A stretch of 64,000 nt of DNA, taken from contig OX453275.1 in NCBI GenBank assembly GCA_949710005.1, positions 23,741,691 to 23,805,690 of the forward strand, read 5' to 3'. Positions 1 through 11,262 of this stretch are shown here, piece after piece. Numbering within the stretch: position 1 is the stretch's first letter; each line of letters starts with the position of its first letter. A program made the translations under genes and the position numbers. The notes under the pieces are model-generated. The model saw nothing but the letters and a program-made list of their open reading frames with translations, did not search any database and was not told the DNA's origin. The stretch is from Ricordea florida (lineage: Eukaryota > Cnidaria > Anthozoa > Corallimorpharia > Ricordeidae).

Positions 1-575
1 AGACCGTACTTATGGCAGACGAAAGTTTAGACAAAAATCATAGCAAGTTAACCGACCTCGACACTTAACTATAGTTAAAAACGTTTGTGAATTCCTTCGC
101 AATATTTTAGAATGCTTTTACAGTTTAAAGTGAAATGAAAGTACTAACGGGAGCCCCGCTTTTAGGCTTGGCTAAATCTATATATTACAAATAGTCGGGT
201 GGCTACCTTAGGTAGTCTAGTTAAGGATTACGAGGAAACTAATATAACCCTCAATAACGCAAAGCCTTGAGAATGTAGTCCGAAGTTCGATATGGATATT
301 TTCATTATCATTGAGTTATGGAGCGTTACTTACTGTGTTTTATTTTTTGAGACGTGGAAGGGTGCGGGGCGTCTTTCGTACATAGGTTTATTACAGAGGA
401 GTATCGTACTCAAATATTAAGCTAAGAGGGTTGGTGGGGTTGGTTTCAGAAGGCGTGTCTAATTCCTCAGGAGGAGGGGGTCGTTTATACGATACGCTCT
501 TTTTTTTATAGATCGGATATGAAGTTATTTAAGATTATTTACGGTATATGCCCTTCAAATGCGCCTGAGAGTTAT
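1..575. other. AT-rich flank, no gene seen
   Basis: This is downstream of the ABCC gene, which reads leftward. No credible coding frame was found. Around 150-171 it holds ccccgcttttaggctt, also found near 11980 at the end of another repeat, so part of it is dispersed repeat. Confidence 0.5.
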
Positions 576-1190
576 TTATAAAAAGTTGATAGAAGAAAGG
601 GATTCAGTTCGATCCAGCGAGCTAACTTGTCCACTGTCTTTAGGAGCTTGATTTTGACAACTGACAAGTTCAGCAAACAAACCATTTCTGTTGTTAAGCA
701 GTATTTCTGGTTTGTCGAACTCCACGACTCGTCCGCCATCAAGAACAAGCACCTTATCATAGTCAATGATAGTGTTTAGTCGATGAGCGATGGTCAACAC
801 AGTGCAGTCTTGAAATTTGCTTCGTATCACTTGCTGAATCAAATGATCTGTTTTAAAATCTACATTAGCGGTGGCTTCATCCATAATGATGATCTTACTT
901 CCTTGAACGAGAGCTCGAGCTAGACAAAGTAACTGCCTCTCCCCTGCACTGAAGTTACTGCCAGACTCCTTCAGTTGATAGTCCAGCTGCCCTGGTAATA
1001 TTTCAACTAAGTTCTTCATTTGGACCTCGTCTAACACGGTCCACAGCTGTTGGTCATTAAATGTGCCAAAAGGGTCCAGGTTCTTTCTGAGGCTGCCACG
1101 AAAAAGGACCGGATCTTGGGTAATGACGGCCATGGAGCTACGGGCCGTCTGCAGGCTTACGTTCCCAACATCTAAGCCGTCAATCAGCAC
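576..1190 (-). CDS. ABCC exon 8: rest of NBD2 and C-terminus
   Basis: Terminal exon with acceptor AAAATAATAG and the natural stop at 576. It carries the Q-loop ITQDPVLFRGSL, the degenerate signature NFSAGERQL normal for ABCC NBD2, Walker B IIIMDEATANVD and the H-loop TIAHRLNTI. The C-terminal 35 residues are polar and end SSINFL. NBD2 is intact across exons 7 and 8. Confidence 0.9.
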   Translation of the reverse strand: MLIDGLDVGNVSLQTARSSMAVITQDPVLFRGSLRKNLDPFGTFNDQQLWTVLDEVQMKNLVEILPGQLDYQLKESGSNFSAGERQLLCLARALVQGSKIIIMDEATANVDFKTDHLIQQVIRSKFQDCTVLTIAHRLNTIIDYDKVLVLDGGRVVEFDKPEILLNNRNGLFAELVSCQNQAPKDSGQVSSLDRTESLSSINFL

Positions 1191-1822
1191 CTATTATTTT
1201 TAAGAAAAAGCATATGGAGTGTAAATGTAATGGAATCATGAGCCATTAGCCGATGGATTTCAGCATGCTGAAAGCAATCAAATTTTCTTAAGCCATACTT
1301 GTTGGAAACGAAAAGCCCCGTCTTCTTAAAATCCATAGTAATTACATTACTGGTCCCTCGTCAAGGTCTCATCATATCATTCACGCATGCTCAGTTAAGA
1401 GCGTCTTGAAGAGAGGGGATACCAATCCCATTTCGTAGCCCATTTTTTTTAAATCCCATTTCTTATTGCTCAAATCCCATTCCCACTGGCACAATTCGGA
1501 AAAAATAATACCATTCCCGGTGATCGAATCCCAAGTCCCGTTTTCCAGGGCAAAACCCAGCCGATCCAAGTTACCATTTTACTCCTTCAGGACCCTCAAT
1601 GAGCATTCAAGTCGAACAAACGAAACATATTGCTACATCCACTATTCGCTGAGATTGAACAGTGAATTGCTTTAGTATATAACAATGAACCAGCCTTGGT
1701 GGCATCTCTTTGAAACAGCTGTAAGGCGAGAATGATCGGCAGCCATTTTTTTTTCTTCGCTCACTTGCACAAGAATTTCCAAGAATCCCCAGCAAGATTC
1801 ACCTCTTAAGAGGTTAATAGTT

Positions 1823-2165
1823 AACAATTAGACCCATAGCCCGAAAGGGCAATGGGTCAATGGCTCATGAGGCTCAGCGGAATGGGCTATTCACCCATGG
1901 CCCTTTATGGGGAAAGGTCTAATTGTTTTAGTATCACCCAACTAGTCGGAATAATAGGCAATAACAAACTTAGCAAATGCCAGTTAAAGAAAATTGATAT
2001 TTACTTGGGAGTAAAACGAATGAAACTGTCACAAATTTCGCTACTCGAGGACTATCACTAAAGTCATCTAGTAGCGTAGCCAATCAGATTGTCGCATTCC
2101 CATTAGTCCAACAGTTGAGTGATTTTGGATACCCGAGATAGTGAGCCAATCAGATTACTCAAAAT
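1823..2165. repeat. Composite palindromic element (AACAATTA...TAATTGTTTTA type)
   Basis: This element lies in ABCC intron 7. An imperfect palindrome at 1823-1927 starts aacaattagacc and ends ggtctaattgtt, with GGGC/CCAT-rich arms. It is followed by ttagtat and, further right, two copies of gccaatcaga (near 2077 and 2145). The same order of parts occurs at 34813-35116 and 54955-55270. The right end is not sharply defined. No coding was found. Confidence 0.5.
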
Positions 2166-2230
2166 GCCAAAGTTGCTTAGTTGGTGTATACTTAGAAGTG
2201 ATGCTACCAGTAAAAACTGAAATATCCAAC

Positions 2231-2592
2231 CTTTCCGTAGGGATCGGGCATACGAAACAAAGCAGCAACAAGCGAGGATTTTCCAGCTCCTGTGCGACCG
2301 GCCACGCCAATCTTTTCTTTAGCAGCGATAGACAGACTTATGTTGTCCAGCACATGAGCACCTCCTTCAATATATACTAAAGACAAATCTTGCAAGGTCA
2401 TGTTCCCCTGCTGAGGCCACCCCTCTGGGGGAAAAATGTCGCAGTCGTACCCAGGTTCTTGATCAAGCTCTGTGTAGTGCATCACTCGCTCAGCTGACGT
2501 CATAGTGTTCTCAACTTCCGATATACACCATATTCCATATTGTATGTGATCCATGATTTCCAAGACATACATCAGCGACAGGCCTGCCAGGG
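2231..2592 (-). CDS. ABCC exon 7: end of TMD2 and NBD2 Walker A
   Basis: It encodes the final TMD2 helices, the VENTMTSAERVMHYTEL linker motif typical of ABCC proteins, and NBD2 with Walker A GRTGAGKSS. Acceptor CCTATAG; the donor is GTTGGA, a weak but possible GT site, in phase 0 with exon 8. Confidence 0.85.
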
Positions 2593-2669
2593 CTATAGGT
2601 AACACCAGTAATGGATATGGATACTATAGGAACTGTTGCTTCGTCGGAATAAACACACTAAAATGAGTC

Positions 2670-2880
2670 TGTCCAACGAGTTAATAATGAAACTTGTGCC
2701 ACTGTAAGATCTATGGGAAGCTGACAAGTCGAGCGTTAGCCTTTCGTCTGGCAAAACTGAGTTACCTCCCATTTAATCTTACAAAGAAACAACTTACATG
2801 TATCAACTCATTTGATAAACTCATTTTTTTCTGCCAGCTCAATGGCCACTTCAATGGCCACTTCAATGGCAGAGCGACAT
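2670..2880. repeat. Diverged Penelope-type terminal repeat fragment
   Basis: Contains gctgacaagtcgagcgttag with flanking motifs resembling the better copies at 11443-11540 and 16517-16616. It ends in three tandem copies of a 12-bp unit (caatggccactt) at about 2839-2871. It lies in ABCC intron 6. Confidence 0.4.
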
Positions 2881-3143
2881 GTTGATACTAAGAATGGCTC
2901 GGAGTTCACTAGTCCTTACACGGTTCACCCCTGAGGAGGAAAAAAGGCCAGAGCCCTTTTTATCGAAATTTTACTAGCTCCGATCTCCATTTTCATGTCG
3001 GAGTATTTTGAGTGTCTATGCAGTTTTTGACGTACAAACCAGCCAAACGTACACGTTAACTTAAGAATAGCCGGGCGTCAACTTGAAAACAAACAAAATT
3101 GAAATTTCCGTTTTAAATACTGTGATCATAAAATAGGCTTTCG

Positions 3144-3164
3144 GGCCCGGTAACTTACCGGGCC
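3144..3164. repeat. Perfect 21-bp hairpin
   Basis: ggcccggtaa and ttaccgggcc flank a single base. It lies inside ABCC intron 6. Function unknown. Confidence 0.5.
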
Positions 3165-3538
3165 TTTCGTGAAACCTGCCCTTGTAAATGGGGCCATTAG
3201 TCATACCTTCCCAAATAGGATTGTCCAATGAAAACGACTTATCTCCACTGAGGTCACAGTTTTTGTATTCTTGAGAGACTTGTCATGCATGTGTAGCGTG
3301 CTTTCTTCGGGTCGTGGCTTAAAGAACGAGTTATACATATTACATGTGTTGCGTACTTGTATCGGGTCATGACTTTCGTGACGATGTGTTTCACGACTAG
3401 ACGTTCCGTGGCGACACCTCAGTGGATTGAGTCAATATGTCTCCAGTGGACTCCGCTGAACACCTGGAATCTAATGGAGCATATTGGACGTAAATGGAAA
3501 GAACGAGTCACCTCTACGGGACCAAAAGTAACACATAC

Positions 3539-3675
3539 CTGCATTCTCAGTTACCAAAAGTGCTCCTGCAGTAGTTGCAGTAACCATTGCACTGCATACA
3601 TATCCCATGCAAATGCCAAGCCATCGGCGACTCGCTACCACCATATTTAACGCTGATGTGTTGACATCTTGATAA
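3539..3675 (-). CDS. ABCC exon 6: TMD2 continuation
   Basis: Acceptor TATATTACAG, donor GTATGTG. It encodes about 45 residues starting YQDVNTSALNMVVASRRWLG, matching the MRP pattern (H/Q)QDxxTxAxxxxxxxxRWL before the last TMD2 helices. Phases on both sides fit exons 5 and 7. Confidence 0.8.
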
Positions 3676-4503
3676 CTGTAATATAAACATGTTAGGTGAT
3701 ATAGCTTTGTGTATTGATGCAGAGAACAGCTTACCATGAAGGTCAACAAGTAACTGGGTACTTCGACGTTTGGCCTCTCGACGGAGAGTTCTTGGCAAAC
3801 AATTTCATATTTTCCCGCAAGTCCTTTATTTTGCACAACGTTTTTTATTCACAAATAGATTTTGTATTTTGAAACAATTCTTCAAAATTGTGGGAACTTT
3901 GATGTAATATAACAAACACGAAATAGAGAGTTTCATCACAGATCGAACACCGAAAACAGAGCTGAAAACTCGACGCTCGACGGAATATTTTTGGCGAAAT
4001 TCGAGGTGTTTGATATGCAATGAAACTCATGCATCATGAGTGTATGACATAGTTTCTCCAACGTTAACAAAATGCTTAAGGAGAAATTAACGATGTAAAA
4101 CGAGCCGTGTTTCATCAGATACCCAAATACGTCACTGTGCCTCCTGATATTTTTTGTCTTTCTCCTATGCATTATTAATGCGTTTGAGGATGTGATATCG
4201 TGTTTCAAAATATCAAAAATTTACAAAAAGAAAACAAGGAAATTAATGTTTAATGAGTGTCTTTGTATCTGATGTGGACACGGCTAACATTTGCGTTCAA
4301 TGCTCTTGGACAAAATACACAAAAATTCAAAGTTTAGTGTAGTAATAAATAGGTCTACACAATTTTTTGAAGTCGTTCAATTAACTCGTATTTCGTGTTT
4401 TATCACTATAAAACACCCGACAACGCCTCGTGCTTTACAACTGATAAAGTACTCCTGCTCTTTTACAGTATTAAACTACACATAAAGAATAAGACTGACT
4501 TAC

Positions 4504-5074
4504 TCGAACAATTTCTTTAGGAAAACATCCTGCATTTCAGACGATCGGATTACTTCCAATCCTCGCAGCGTCTCTGCAATGTGCGCGTAAACGGGACTAC
4601 AAGTAATTGCCTCCAACCTCTTCAACTCTCTGGTCGAATTCAAATAGTACCGAGCTACATACAAGGTGATTGCAAAAAGAGGTATCGCGGCAAGAAACAG
4701 CCACACGTTGGCTACCGCTGGGATCAGAGCGGAAACTGTTATGATCAAAATAGTTTCCACACCGTTCACCAGAAATATGGGAAGCAAGTCATCCATCGAG
4801 CCGATGTCCTTAGAAAATCGATTAAGAATTCGTCCCAGAGGCGTTTTATCGAAAAACAATACTGGTGCTTTGATAACAGACAGGACCATTTTGTTGTGAA
4901 GTTTCTCTGATGCCCTGATCATTGTGGAGAAGACAAGATATGCTGCGATTGCTGTCATTAATAACGCTGCCAAACCCGTGGCTCCAAAAATGGCCAGCGT
5001 AGAAATTTGCTTTTGTTCCTCGTAAGACATGTCTGCAATCTTGGAAGCCCACCAGAATGGTGCAACTACGAACA
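4504..5074 (-). CDS. ABCC exon 5: core of TMD2
   Basis: Acceptor TTTTTTTTTCAG, donor GTAAGTCAG. It encodes about 190 residues with strong TMD2 landmarks: KAPVLFFDKTPLGRILNRFS and KDIGSMDDLLP, three long hydrophobic helices, and LKRLEAITCSPVYAHIAETL. These are among the best conserved blocks of ABCC transporters. Confidence 0.85.
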
Positions 5075-5355
5075 CTGAAAAAAAAATCTAAATAAGCGAC
5101 CTTTCTGAGATACGACTTGATAATTCGACTTGAAGTTTCGTTCTCTCGGTAGCTAATCACAGGCATCGTACTGATCACGTGTTGACATTTTATCCACGAG
5201 CTCACAATTGGGTCCCTTTGATTCAAGGTTAAAACGTCTCAGAAAATTCTATTTGGAAAGTAACTGGGACTGAATTCCCCAGAGACGCAAAACCTCTAAA
5301 AAGTTAGTCTCATTTTTGAGCTAAAAAAAACAAAACCTCGAGTGCCATTTTATAC

Positions 5356-5503
5356 CATTTTCTGATCTTGGTGGTGTTGGGAAATATATCATTGCGTTAT
5401 TGCTCATGAAGAATGCGTGACTTAAATAATCGTCCCGTAGCTCCTTAAATGGAGATGTAATTAGCGAGAGCCACAGTAACACGAGAACAATGAACTTTGT
5501 AAT
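5356..5503 (-). CDS. ABCC exon 4: first TMD2 region
   Basis: A short exon (148 bp) with acceptor CTTTTAG and donor GTATAA. It encodes a hydrophobic helix rich in V, L and W followed by a hydrophilic loop. It ends with one spare base, which joins correctly to the next exon (GTG, Val). Its own start is phase 0, which does not match the one-base overhang at the 6426 donor. Confidence 0.6.
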
Positions 5504-6425
5504 CTAAAAGAAAAGTGATTGAGATTCCATCGTGCAACAGAATGCTGCTGTAATCACCGAGTATTACTGTCTTCTGTTTGGGATATCGAGAGTTCGCGTT
5601 TCTCATTAAAATCTACATTAAAATTAAGGGACTTGTTGTGGATTTCATTGAAGACGGGGGCAATTCACGACAGTCCTAAAGAGATTTGTACTGTACTTTC
5701 GCTGCATTTGGCATGCTCACAGAAAGAAAAAAATTCAAACGGGACAAGGATTCTGGAAATTCTCCGTACCATCGCCAGCGCCTATATCTCATTTTGAGAT
5801 CCTAAGTCCAGTTCAAAAGCCGTATTATTCATGTGCCGAACCTAATTGAGTTACATGTAGGCTTGGCTTTGGAGCAACATTGGTGTGACTTTTGATTTAG
5901 ATTGCGCACAGTGCGTCAAACCCAAGCTGTATTCAATACAAGAAGACGCCTGAAGGCGTTTACCCGGGATGTTTTGGTTTTAAATTGCTGACGCAGTATG
6001 TTTTCTTGCTGATTGTGCGATTATGGATATCCATGGTGCAATCCAACCTGACTTGCACGTGATTCGGAGTTACAGCCAATAAAAATCACACTATTTTTTC
6101 GGGACGGGCTCGGGATACGGGAAAGTTAAAAAACAAGGCAATTTTTGACTCCCAAGACGACGAAAGGAATGCGCTACCGAATTTTAATAAGCAGAGAAAG
6201 AAAGGTCTCAGTCCATTATGTATTTGGTTTGGTATACGGGAATCGTATAAATCACCTGCCACTGCAGTGTCGAATAATGCGACGGACGCTGTAGAGGTGA
6301 ACGTTTTGCCCGCACCAAATTGAAACTGAGAAATCGTTTCAGACGTCGCTATTTTGCCGTACTTACTGTGAATTCATTAGTTAAGCTAAAAGAACGAAAG
6401 GTGTGGCGTCTGAAACGGGCCTTAC
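5504..6425. other. ABCC intron 3, nothing else recognised
   Basis: About 0.9 kb between exons 3 and 4. No conserved coding or clear repeat was seen. Confidence 0.4.
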
Positions 6426-7110
6426 CTGTAATAATAACGACGAAGGTAACCAGTAAGAGGATTAGAGGAATGGGAAGTGCAACCCTGAAATATTTTCAGT
6501 ACGTTTGCCACGTGATAGCACCAATCGCTCGCTCTTCCTCGTCTTCTTCTAAATCTTTGACTTCCTCTGGATTTAGCTGATATGATTTCTCCTCTACGTT
6601 TTTAGCATCCTTATGATCATCGCGTCTGCTGCTGCTTACTTGATCACAAACCAGCCCTTCCCAAACTTCTTTCACTTCACGAAGCTGGCTGTAACTTCCT
6701 TCGTATCTGACTCGTCCCTTGTCCAACACTACAATGTGGTTTAGGTTGGTTAAGTAGTGTAACTGATGCGTCACAAGGACACGTGTGCGATCTGACAGAA
6801 ATCCACAGATGCAACTATTAAATAGATGCTGACCGACTTTCGCGTCCACTGCACTCAGAGGATCATCCAGCAAATACATATCAGCGTCAGAGTACAGAGC
6901 GCGTGCTAGACTTACACGTTGCCGCTGACCACCACTTAATCTGATCCCTCGCTGTCCGATCTCAGTTAAGTCCCCTTTTGGAAAACTTTGCAAGTCTTTC
7001 TCCAAAGAGCAAACTTTAATGATGTTCTGGAACTTTTCGCCATCGAACGGTTTTCCAAACACGATATTTTCTTGAACAGTCCCAGAGAAAACCCACGGTA
7101 TTTGCGGAAC
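6426..7110 (-). CDS. ABCC exon 3: NBD1 without Walker A, plus linker with in-frame stop
   Basis: It starts at or near VPQIPWVFSG (Q-loop) and carries the ABC signature RLSGGQRQR, Walker B MYLLDDPLSAVD and the switch histidine in VLVTHQL. An acidic linker follows, then WQTY, a TGA codon at 6496-6498, and in the same frame a hydrophobic TMD2-type segment to the donor GTAAGG (6425). No splice acceptor is visible upstream: the sequence before 7110 is a T/A-rich run without AG. Walker A must lie in a missing exon. Without it NBD1 could not bind ATP normally. Confidence 0.75.
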
Positions 7111-7254
7111 ATGGTTTAGGTTAAAAATTAAGAAATAAGAAATTAAGAAATACGAGGGCTTCGGATTAGTGACTGATTAATCAAGAGCGCAGTAATTCAG
7201 TAATTTTTCCCCTCTATTTCATTAACAACTAATTGCAATGGGGCCTCATAAAAC

Positions 7255-7355
7255 TAAGGATTTATATCACTTGTGTTTTCAGAAGTTGCTGAAATTGCTG
7301 TGCGACTCGGGCAATTTCAGCGACTTCTGAAAACACAAGTAATATAAATCCTTAA
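7255..7355. repeat. 101-bp foldback (MITE-like)
   Basis: The arms taaggatttatat and atataaatcctta continue inward through tgtgttttcagaagt to gcaatttcagc, making about 42-bp arms with few mismatches around a 12-base loop. It sits exactly in the interval where the missing ABCC exons should be. Confidence 0.7.
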
Positions 7356-7469
7356 CTTTACTCGGCCTCATGCGATTACCTATACAAATCTTGATCATTT
7401 ATATTCAAGATCGTAATGTAACTCAGTACGATCGAAATGAACTAAAAGTGAAATGACGGGTAAACTTAC

Positions 7470-7840
7470 CTCCTTAGCGCTTTTATCACCTCTGTGAAGT
7501 TCCATTCCCACGCGTACATCTTCACTGCTCGAATACCAGACACAATTTCACTCATGATTTCCAGTCGTTTGTCCGTGACAGCAGCCGCTTTTTGGCGCAA
7601 AGTTCCCGCATAACTTGACATACCAAAATTAAAGAGAGCAAGTGCAACATATAACAATAGGCCAGTAAGGGCAGGCCAACCAAACAAATTCCACAAGATG
7701 ATGGCCGCTGCTAGGATGTCTAAAGGAGCTAAACTCAACAACGTCAAGGGAAGACCCACGAACTCGAGTCTCTTCGTATCAACAGAGACAAGGTTTATGG
7801 TGTTTCCAGTGTGAATGTTATGGAGATCGCGGCGCTTCAG
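7470..7840 (-). CDS. ABCC exon 2: middle of TMD1
   Basis: Acceptor TTTGTTTCAG precedes 7840 and donor GTAAGT starts at 7469. The exon encodes the loop with HTGNTINLVSVD (the MRP TGxIVNLxSxD motif), two hydrophobic helices, and the cytosolic segment ending SGIRAVKMYAWEW, a hallmark of ABCC TMD1. The two following helices expected in a complete gene are not found downstream. Confidence 0.8.
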
Positions 7841-8147
7841 CTGAAACAAAATCTGCGGAACAGGACATGCAAATACGACTGTGTTAACACAGAGATTACA
7901 CAATAACGATACTCCGTCTGTGCGATGTGGCACGGTCTGCGGTCTAGTACTAATTTAAAATGGATTTGTTCTTGCCCTCCTTTCTCCTTCCCCTTCCCTT
8001 GTACTGCGTTCTTAGCCAGGAGCTCAGAGCCAACAACAGCGGGTGATCCAAAATGACGTTTTTGTTTTTCTGAAGATAAATGGTTAGATTCTAGGCAACC
8101 GCATACTATACGTCCTACGTTAGTCGATAACTTTCTGGAACACCTAC

Positions 8148-8672
8148 CTTTTTGTACATTAAGACCATGCTGGATACTTTGAGCCTTACAGACCAGCTCT
8201 CCGATATGACTGCAACGTGCTGAAGCGAGAATCCCCTTAAAAAAGTCAACAAGGAAATACCCACAACATAGAGTAAAGATGATCGAAGGTTTGTCTCAGA
8301 TACATTGGACAAATATTTGAGGAAATTCCACAGCAACAAAGGAAGACCAACACTCGATGCAAATCGAAGCAATCTCGCCGAGGCTAGAAGGGAAAACTCC
8401 TTCAGTGATATCGTCTTTGCCAACGCTCTCCACAGATTTGGATTTCTTCCCCTCTGCTGGCTTATTTTTAGTTCCCTCTTCCAGTTGTTTTCAATCACAG
8501 CCATTAGAAACTCCATTTTGTCCTCATTTAGGGTCGGAAAAAGGTCTTTTTCCTCTAAAGGCCTTCTATTTCCTTTTTTCAGAGCTATGGTCATCCAAAC
8601 CAGATTCAGTTTAGAGAACCAACTGGCTTTGTTTCTGGGGTGGGTACATGCTGGGATCGTCTGATCAGCCAT
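8148..8672 (-). CDS. ABCC exon 1: N-terminus and first TMD1 helices
   Basis: It begins with an ATG at 8672 and encodes about 175 residues. The N-terminal stretch has the NPLxxASWFSKLNLVW-like pattern of MRPs (here NKASWFSKLNLVWM) and an acidic EEKDLFP motif, both typical just before TMD1. The hydrophobic stretches after about residue 85 match the first membrane helices. The exon ends in MYKK at a GTAGGT donor (8147), in frame with the next exon. Confidence 0.8.
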
Positions 8673-9895
8673 CAGTTACTATACGTTATCTGCTGATAGA
8701 AACACCGCCATGAAACTGTAATATACGTTGTGGCAAAAATATATATAATTAGTACAGAGCACGTAGTGCAGAAGAAAAATACATCTTAAAATACATATAA
8801 ATGACATATTGCATTCAGTGGTGGAGGAATACGTATCAAGGTGGAGATCGACGCGGGTGAGTTTCCCTTGTACTGAAGTGAACTTTAGTTTTTCCTGAGT
8901 ACGTGCTTGTTTTAACAATTTCTTTCTGTAATGCAGACGTAATTTGTTTATTGGATAGCGACAGTGACTTAGAGGTAAGAAATTGGCCTTTTGGAAAAAG
9001 CAAAATTACCAAGATCTTCACAAGTCAGCCCTAAGAGCTGGCTTTATACACAAGGATGGCCGCCAAAATTGTGCTCTTGCCCTTACACTCCACGTTTTTC
9101 GAAAGGACGTTGATACATACATTTTATTGAAGCTCCTCTAAATAAGGCGTTTCAGCGACAATATAGGACAGTTAAGAAAAAGCTATATAATGATAAGTGC
9201 ACCGGAATGAAGAGTTAAATATTAAGAAGCAAAATATTCACCGTTTTTGCAGTCTGCGTTTTATCAAGACCGTCACCTTTAATACCGTACATTGAGAACA
9301 TTCGCTTTCTTTGAGAATGTTAACGAACCGTTACTGGAAATGCAGCCTTTAAACGACGCGGCAAGGATAAAATTTCATTGAATATCTGGAATATCTAATG
9401 ACATGAATTGATCATCGCAGTTATGCACACAACTGCTTAAGTTGTGTACATAACTGCGATGGTCAATTAATACCATTATATATTACTCCGCAGTTCAAAT
9501 ATATGGTCTTTCGTATATTCATTTCCATCATCTGGAATATCGTTGCCATCCTTCACGGCTCTTCGCAGTGTTGACGGTTCGTGCACTTGATCGCAGTAAG
9601 AACAATAGACAAACGGAGCCTGTAATCCGCGACCATCAGTTCTGTTGTAGTCCTCAAATCTCATATGTATGTTCCTTTTTCAGATCAAATACAGACCAAG
9701 ACCGAACCGTCCCTTTGTTTTGTTGTAATTTATTTTCAGCATACGGACTAGCCTGCGAACGCAGACGATTACCGAAAAAGCGCAGGCTACTCAAATTTCG
9801 GATAGGTGTTTGCGGCGAAGAGTCTTGACTGATACAACTTAGGCACCCTATCTAAGGATCACATCGGAATACCCTAGCCCGTGGCATATACCTAT
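8673..9895. other. Intergenic DNA upstream of ABCC, no gene
   Basis: AT-rich sequence without convincing exons. It would hold the ABCC promoter, but no core promoter motif can be assigned. It contains the hairpin at 9406-9468 and, at about 9745-9790, an agcctgcg/cgcaggct inverted pair of a dispersed repeat. Confidence 0.4.
9406..9468. repeat. 63-bp hairpin element
   Basis: aattgatcatcgcagttatg and cataactgcgatggtcaatt type arms meet at a central ttaa, with only a few mismatches. Foldback or solo MITE. Confidence 0.6.
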
Positions 9896-10576
9896 TTATT
9901 ATATCTGCAACCCTTGTATATGAGCAAACGCGTACTCTGATTGGTTCCCTACTCATAGTATATCAGCTCATATACCATTGGCACGGAAAACGGCCATCAT
10001 GGAGGGACGATTTCTTGAATTAGACAGGGAGAAATTCAAGTCAAGCTTAAAAATCATACACCAAAGAAATACTACCGAAGCAAATAAATATGGGATGAAA
10101 TTATTCGACGGTAAGTGAGCAAATTATACTGCGAAATTGTTTATTACGAACGAAAGTGAAACTCTTACAAACAGCCGCCATTTTGAAAGATCTGTGAAGC
10201 CCGAAACTGAGTTTTTATTTTATTTCTGCCTACCTTTTCCACTTTAAAATTCTTAAACTAATTTGCTAACTCGAAAAAAATTGGCAAGTACATTAAAGAG
10301 ATGTTTAAAAACGAGCCGGACTCGTGTTTGAAACTTTTTTACACATCGGCTCTACAATATGTCGGCTCGACAACAACATGCTTCTTTTCAAAAACAATAA
10401 CAAAGTCAATTCTTGTCGTACAAACTAATTCCAGTGTCTCGTAAGCGAGGTTTTAGAGATATAATAAAACAATTATTCCACTCAATCTCGTCGCATATGA
10501 GCTATAGTCAACTCGGCGCTACGCGCATCGTTGGCTATTAGCTCATATACGACTCGATTTCGTGGAATAATTGCTA
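9896..10576. repeat. Dispersed element, tandem copy 1 (about 681 bp)
   Basis: Begins ttattatatctgcaaccc and ends in a long palindrome (about 10465-10576) whose arms carry catatgagctatag and ctattagctcatat around gcgctacgcgc. It contains ctctgattggtt, the reverse of the aaccaatcaga motif found in the composite MITEs. Read in reverse, its layout matches those MITEs. The same unit follows immediately at 10578. Confidence 0.75.
9999..10110 (+). pseudogene. Small captured-looking exon, copy 1
   Basis: An ATG exon of 37 codons plus one base ends at a good donor (GTAAGTG at 10111). It begins MEGRFLELDREKF and continues with a short helical, basic segment. Similar openings (GRFLEL..E.F..) start tyrosine-recombinase/ZMYM-like repeat proteins in anthozoans, as far as I recall; this identity is weak. 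No matching downstream exon was found. Confidence 0.35.
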
Positions 10577-10577
10577 A

Positions 10578-11189
10578 TTATTATATCTGCAACCCTTGTA
10601 TATGAGCAAACGCGCGCTCTGATTGGTTCCCTACTCATGGTATATCAGCTCATATACCATTGGCACGGAAAACGGCCATCATGGAGGGATGATTTCTTGA
10701 ATTAGACTGGGAGAAATTCAAGTCAAGCTTCAAAATCATACACCAAAGAAATACTACCGAAGCAAATAAGTATGGGATGAAATTATTCGACGGTAAGTGG
10801 GCAAATTATATTGCGAAATTGTTTATTACGAACGAAAGTGAAACTCTTACAAACAGCCGCCATTTTGAAAGATCTGTGAAGCCCGTAAACTGAGTTTTTA
10901 TTTTATTTCTGCCTACTTTTTCCACTTCAAAATTCTTAAACTAATTTGCTAACTCGAAAAAAAATTGACAAGTACATTAAAGAGATGTTAAAAAACGAGC
11001 CGGACTCGTGTTTGAAACATTTTTACACATCGGCTCTACAATATGTCAGCTCGGCAACAACATGGTTCTGTTCAAAAACAATAACAAAGTCAATTCTTGT
11101 CGTACAAACTAATTCCAGTGTCTCATAAGTGAGGGTTTAGAGATATAATAAAACAATTATTCCACTCAATCTCGTCGTATACGAGCTAT

Positions 11190-11222
<33 letters not shown>

Positions 11223-11262
11223 ATTAGCTCATATACGACTCGATTTCGTGGAATAATTGCTA
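10578..11262. repeat. Dispersed element, tandem copy 2 (about 685 bp)
   Basis: Near-identical direct repeat of 9896-10576, offset by 682 bp, with the same head, exon and palindromic tail. The palindrome loop has diverged slightly (gtatacgagctatatagcc). Confidence 0.75.
10681..10792 (+). pseudogene. Small exon, copy 2, with nonsense codon
   Basis: The counterpart of 9999-10110. A substitution makes the fourth codon TGA (10690-10692), so this copy cannot encode the same peptide. The donor GTAAGTG is kept. Confidence 0.45.

Larger units (their letters stand above)
576..8672 (-). pseudogene. Broken ABCC/MRP (ABCC4-like) transporter gene
   Basis: Eight minus-strand exons resemble an ABC subfamily C exporter without a TMD0, the short MRP type (ABCC4/5 group), a plasma-membrane pump for organic anions and nucleotide analogues. 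Exons in reading order: 8672-8148, 7840-7470, about 7110-6426, 5503-5356, 5074-4504, 3675-3539, 2592-2231, 1190-576. Most junctions have GT/AG sites and matching phase. Three defects are visible. First, about 150 residues (end of TMD1 and the NBD1 Walker A) have no exon between 7470 and 7110, and no acceptor AG stands before the NBD1 exon. Second, an in-frame TGA lies at 6496-6498, with homology continuing beyond it. Third, the 6426 donor leaves one base while the 5503 acceptor starts in phase 0. A decaying gene is the simplest reading; a local assembly error is the alternative. Orthology to ABCC4 specifically is inference. Confidence 0.75.
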
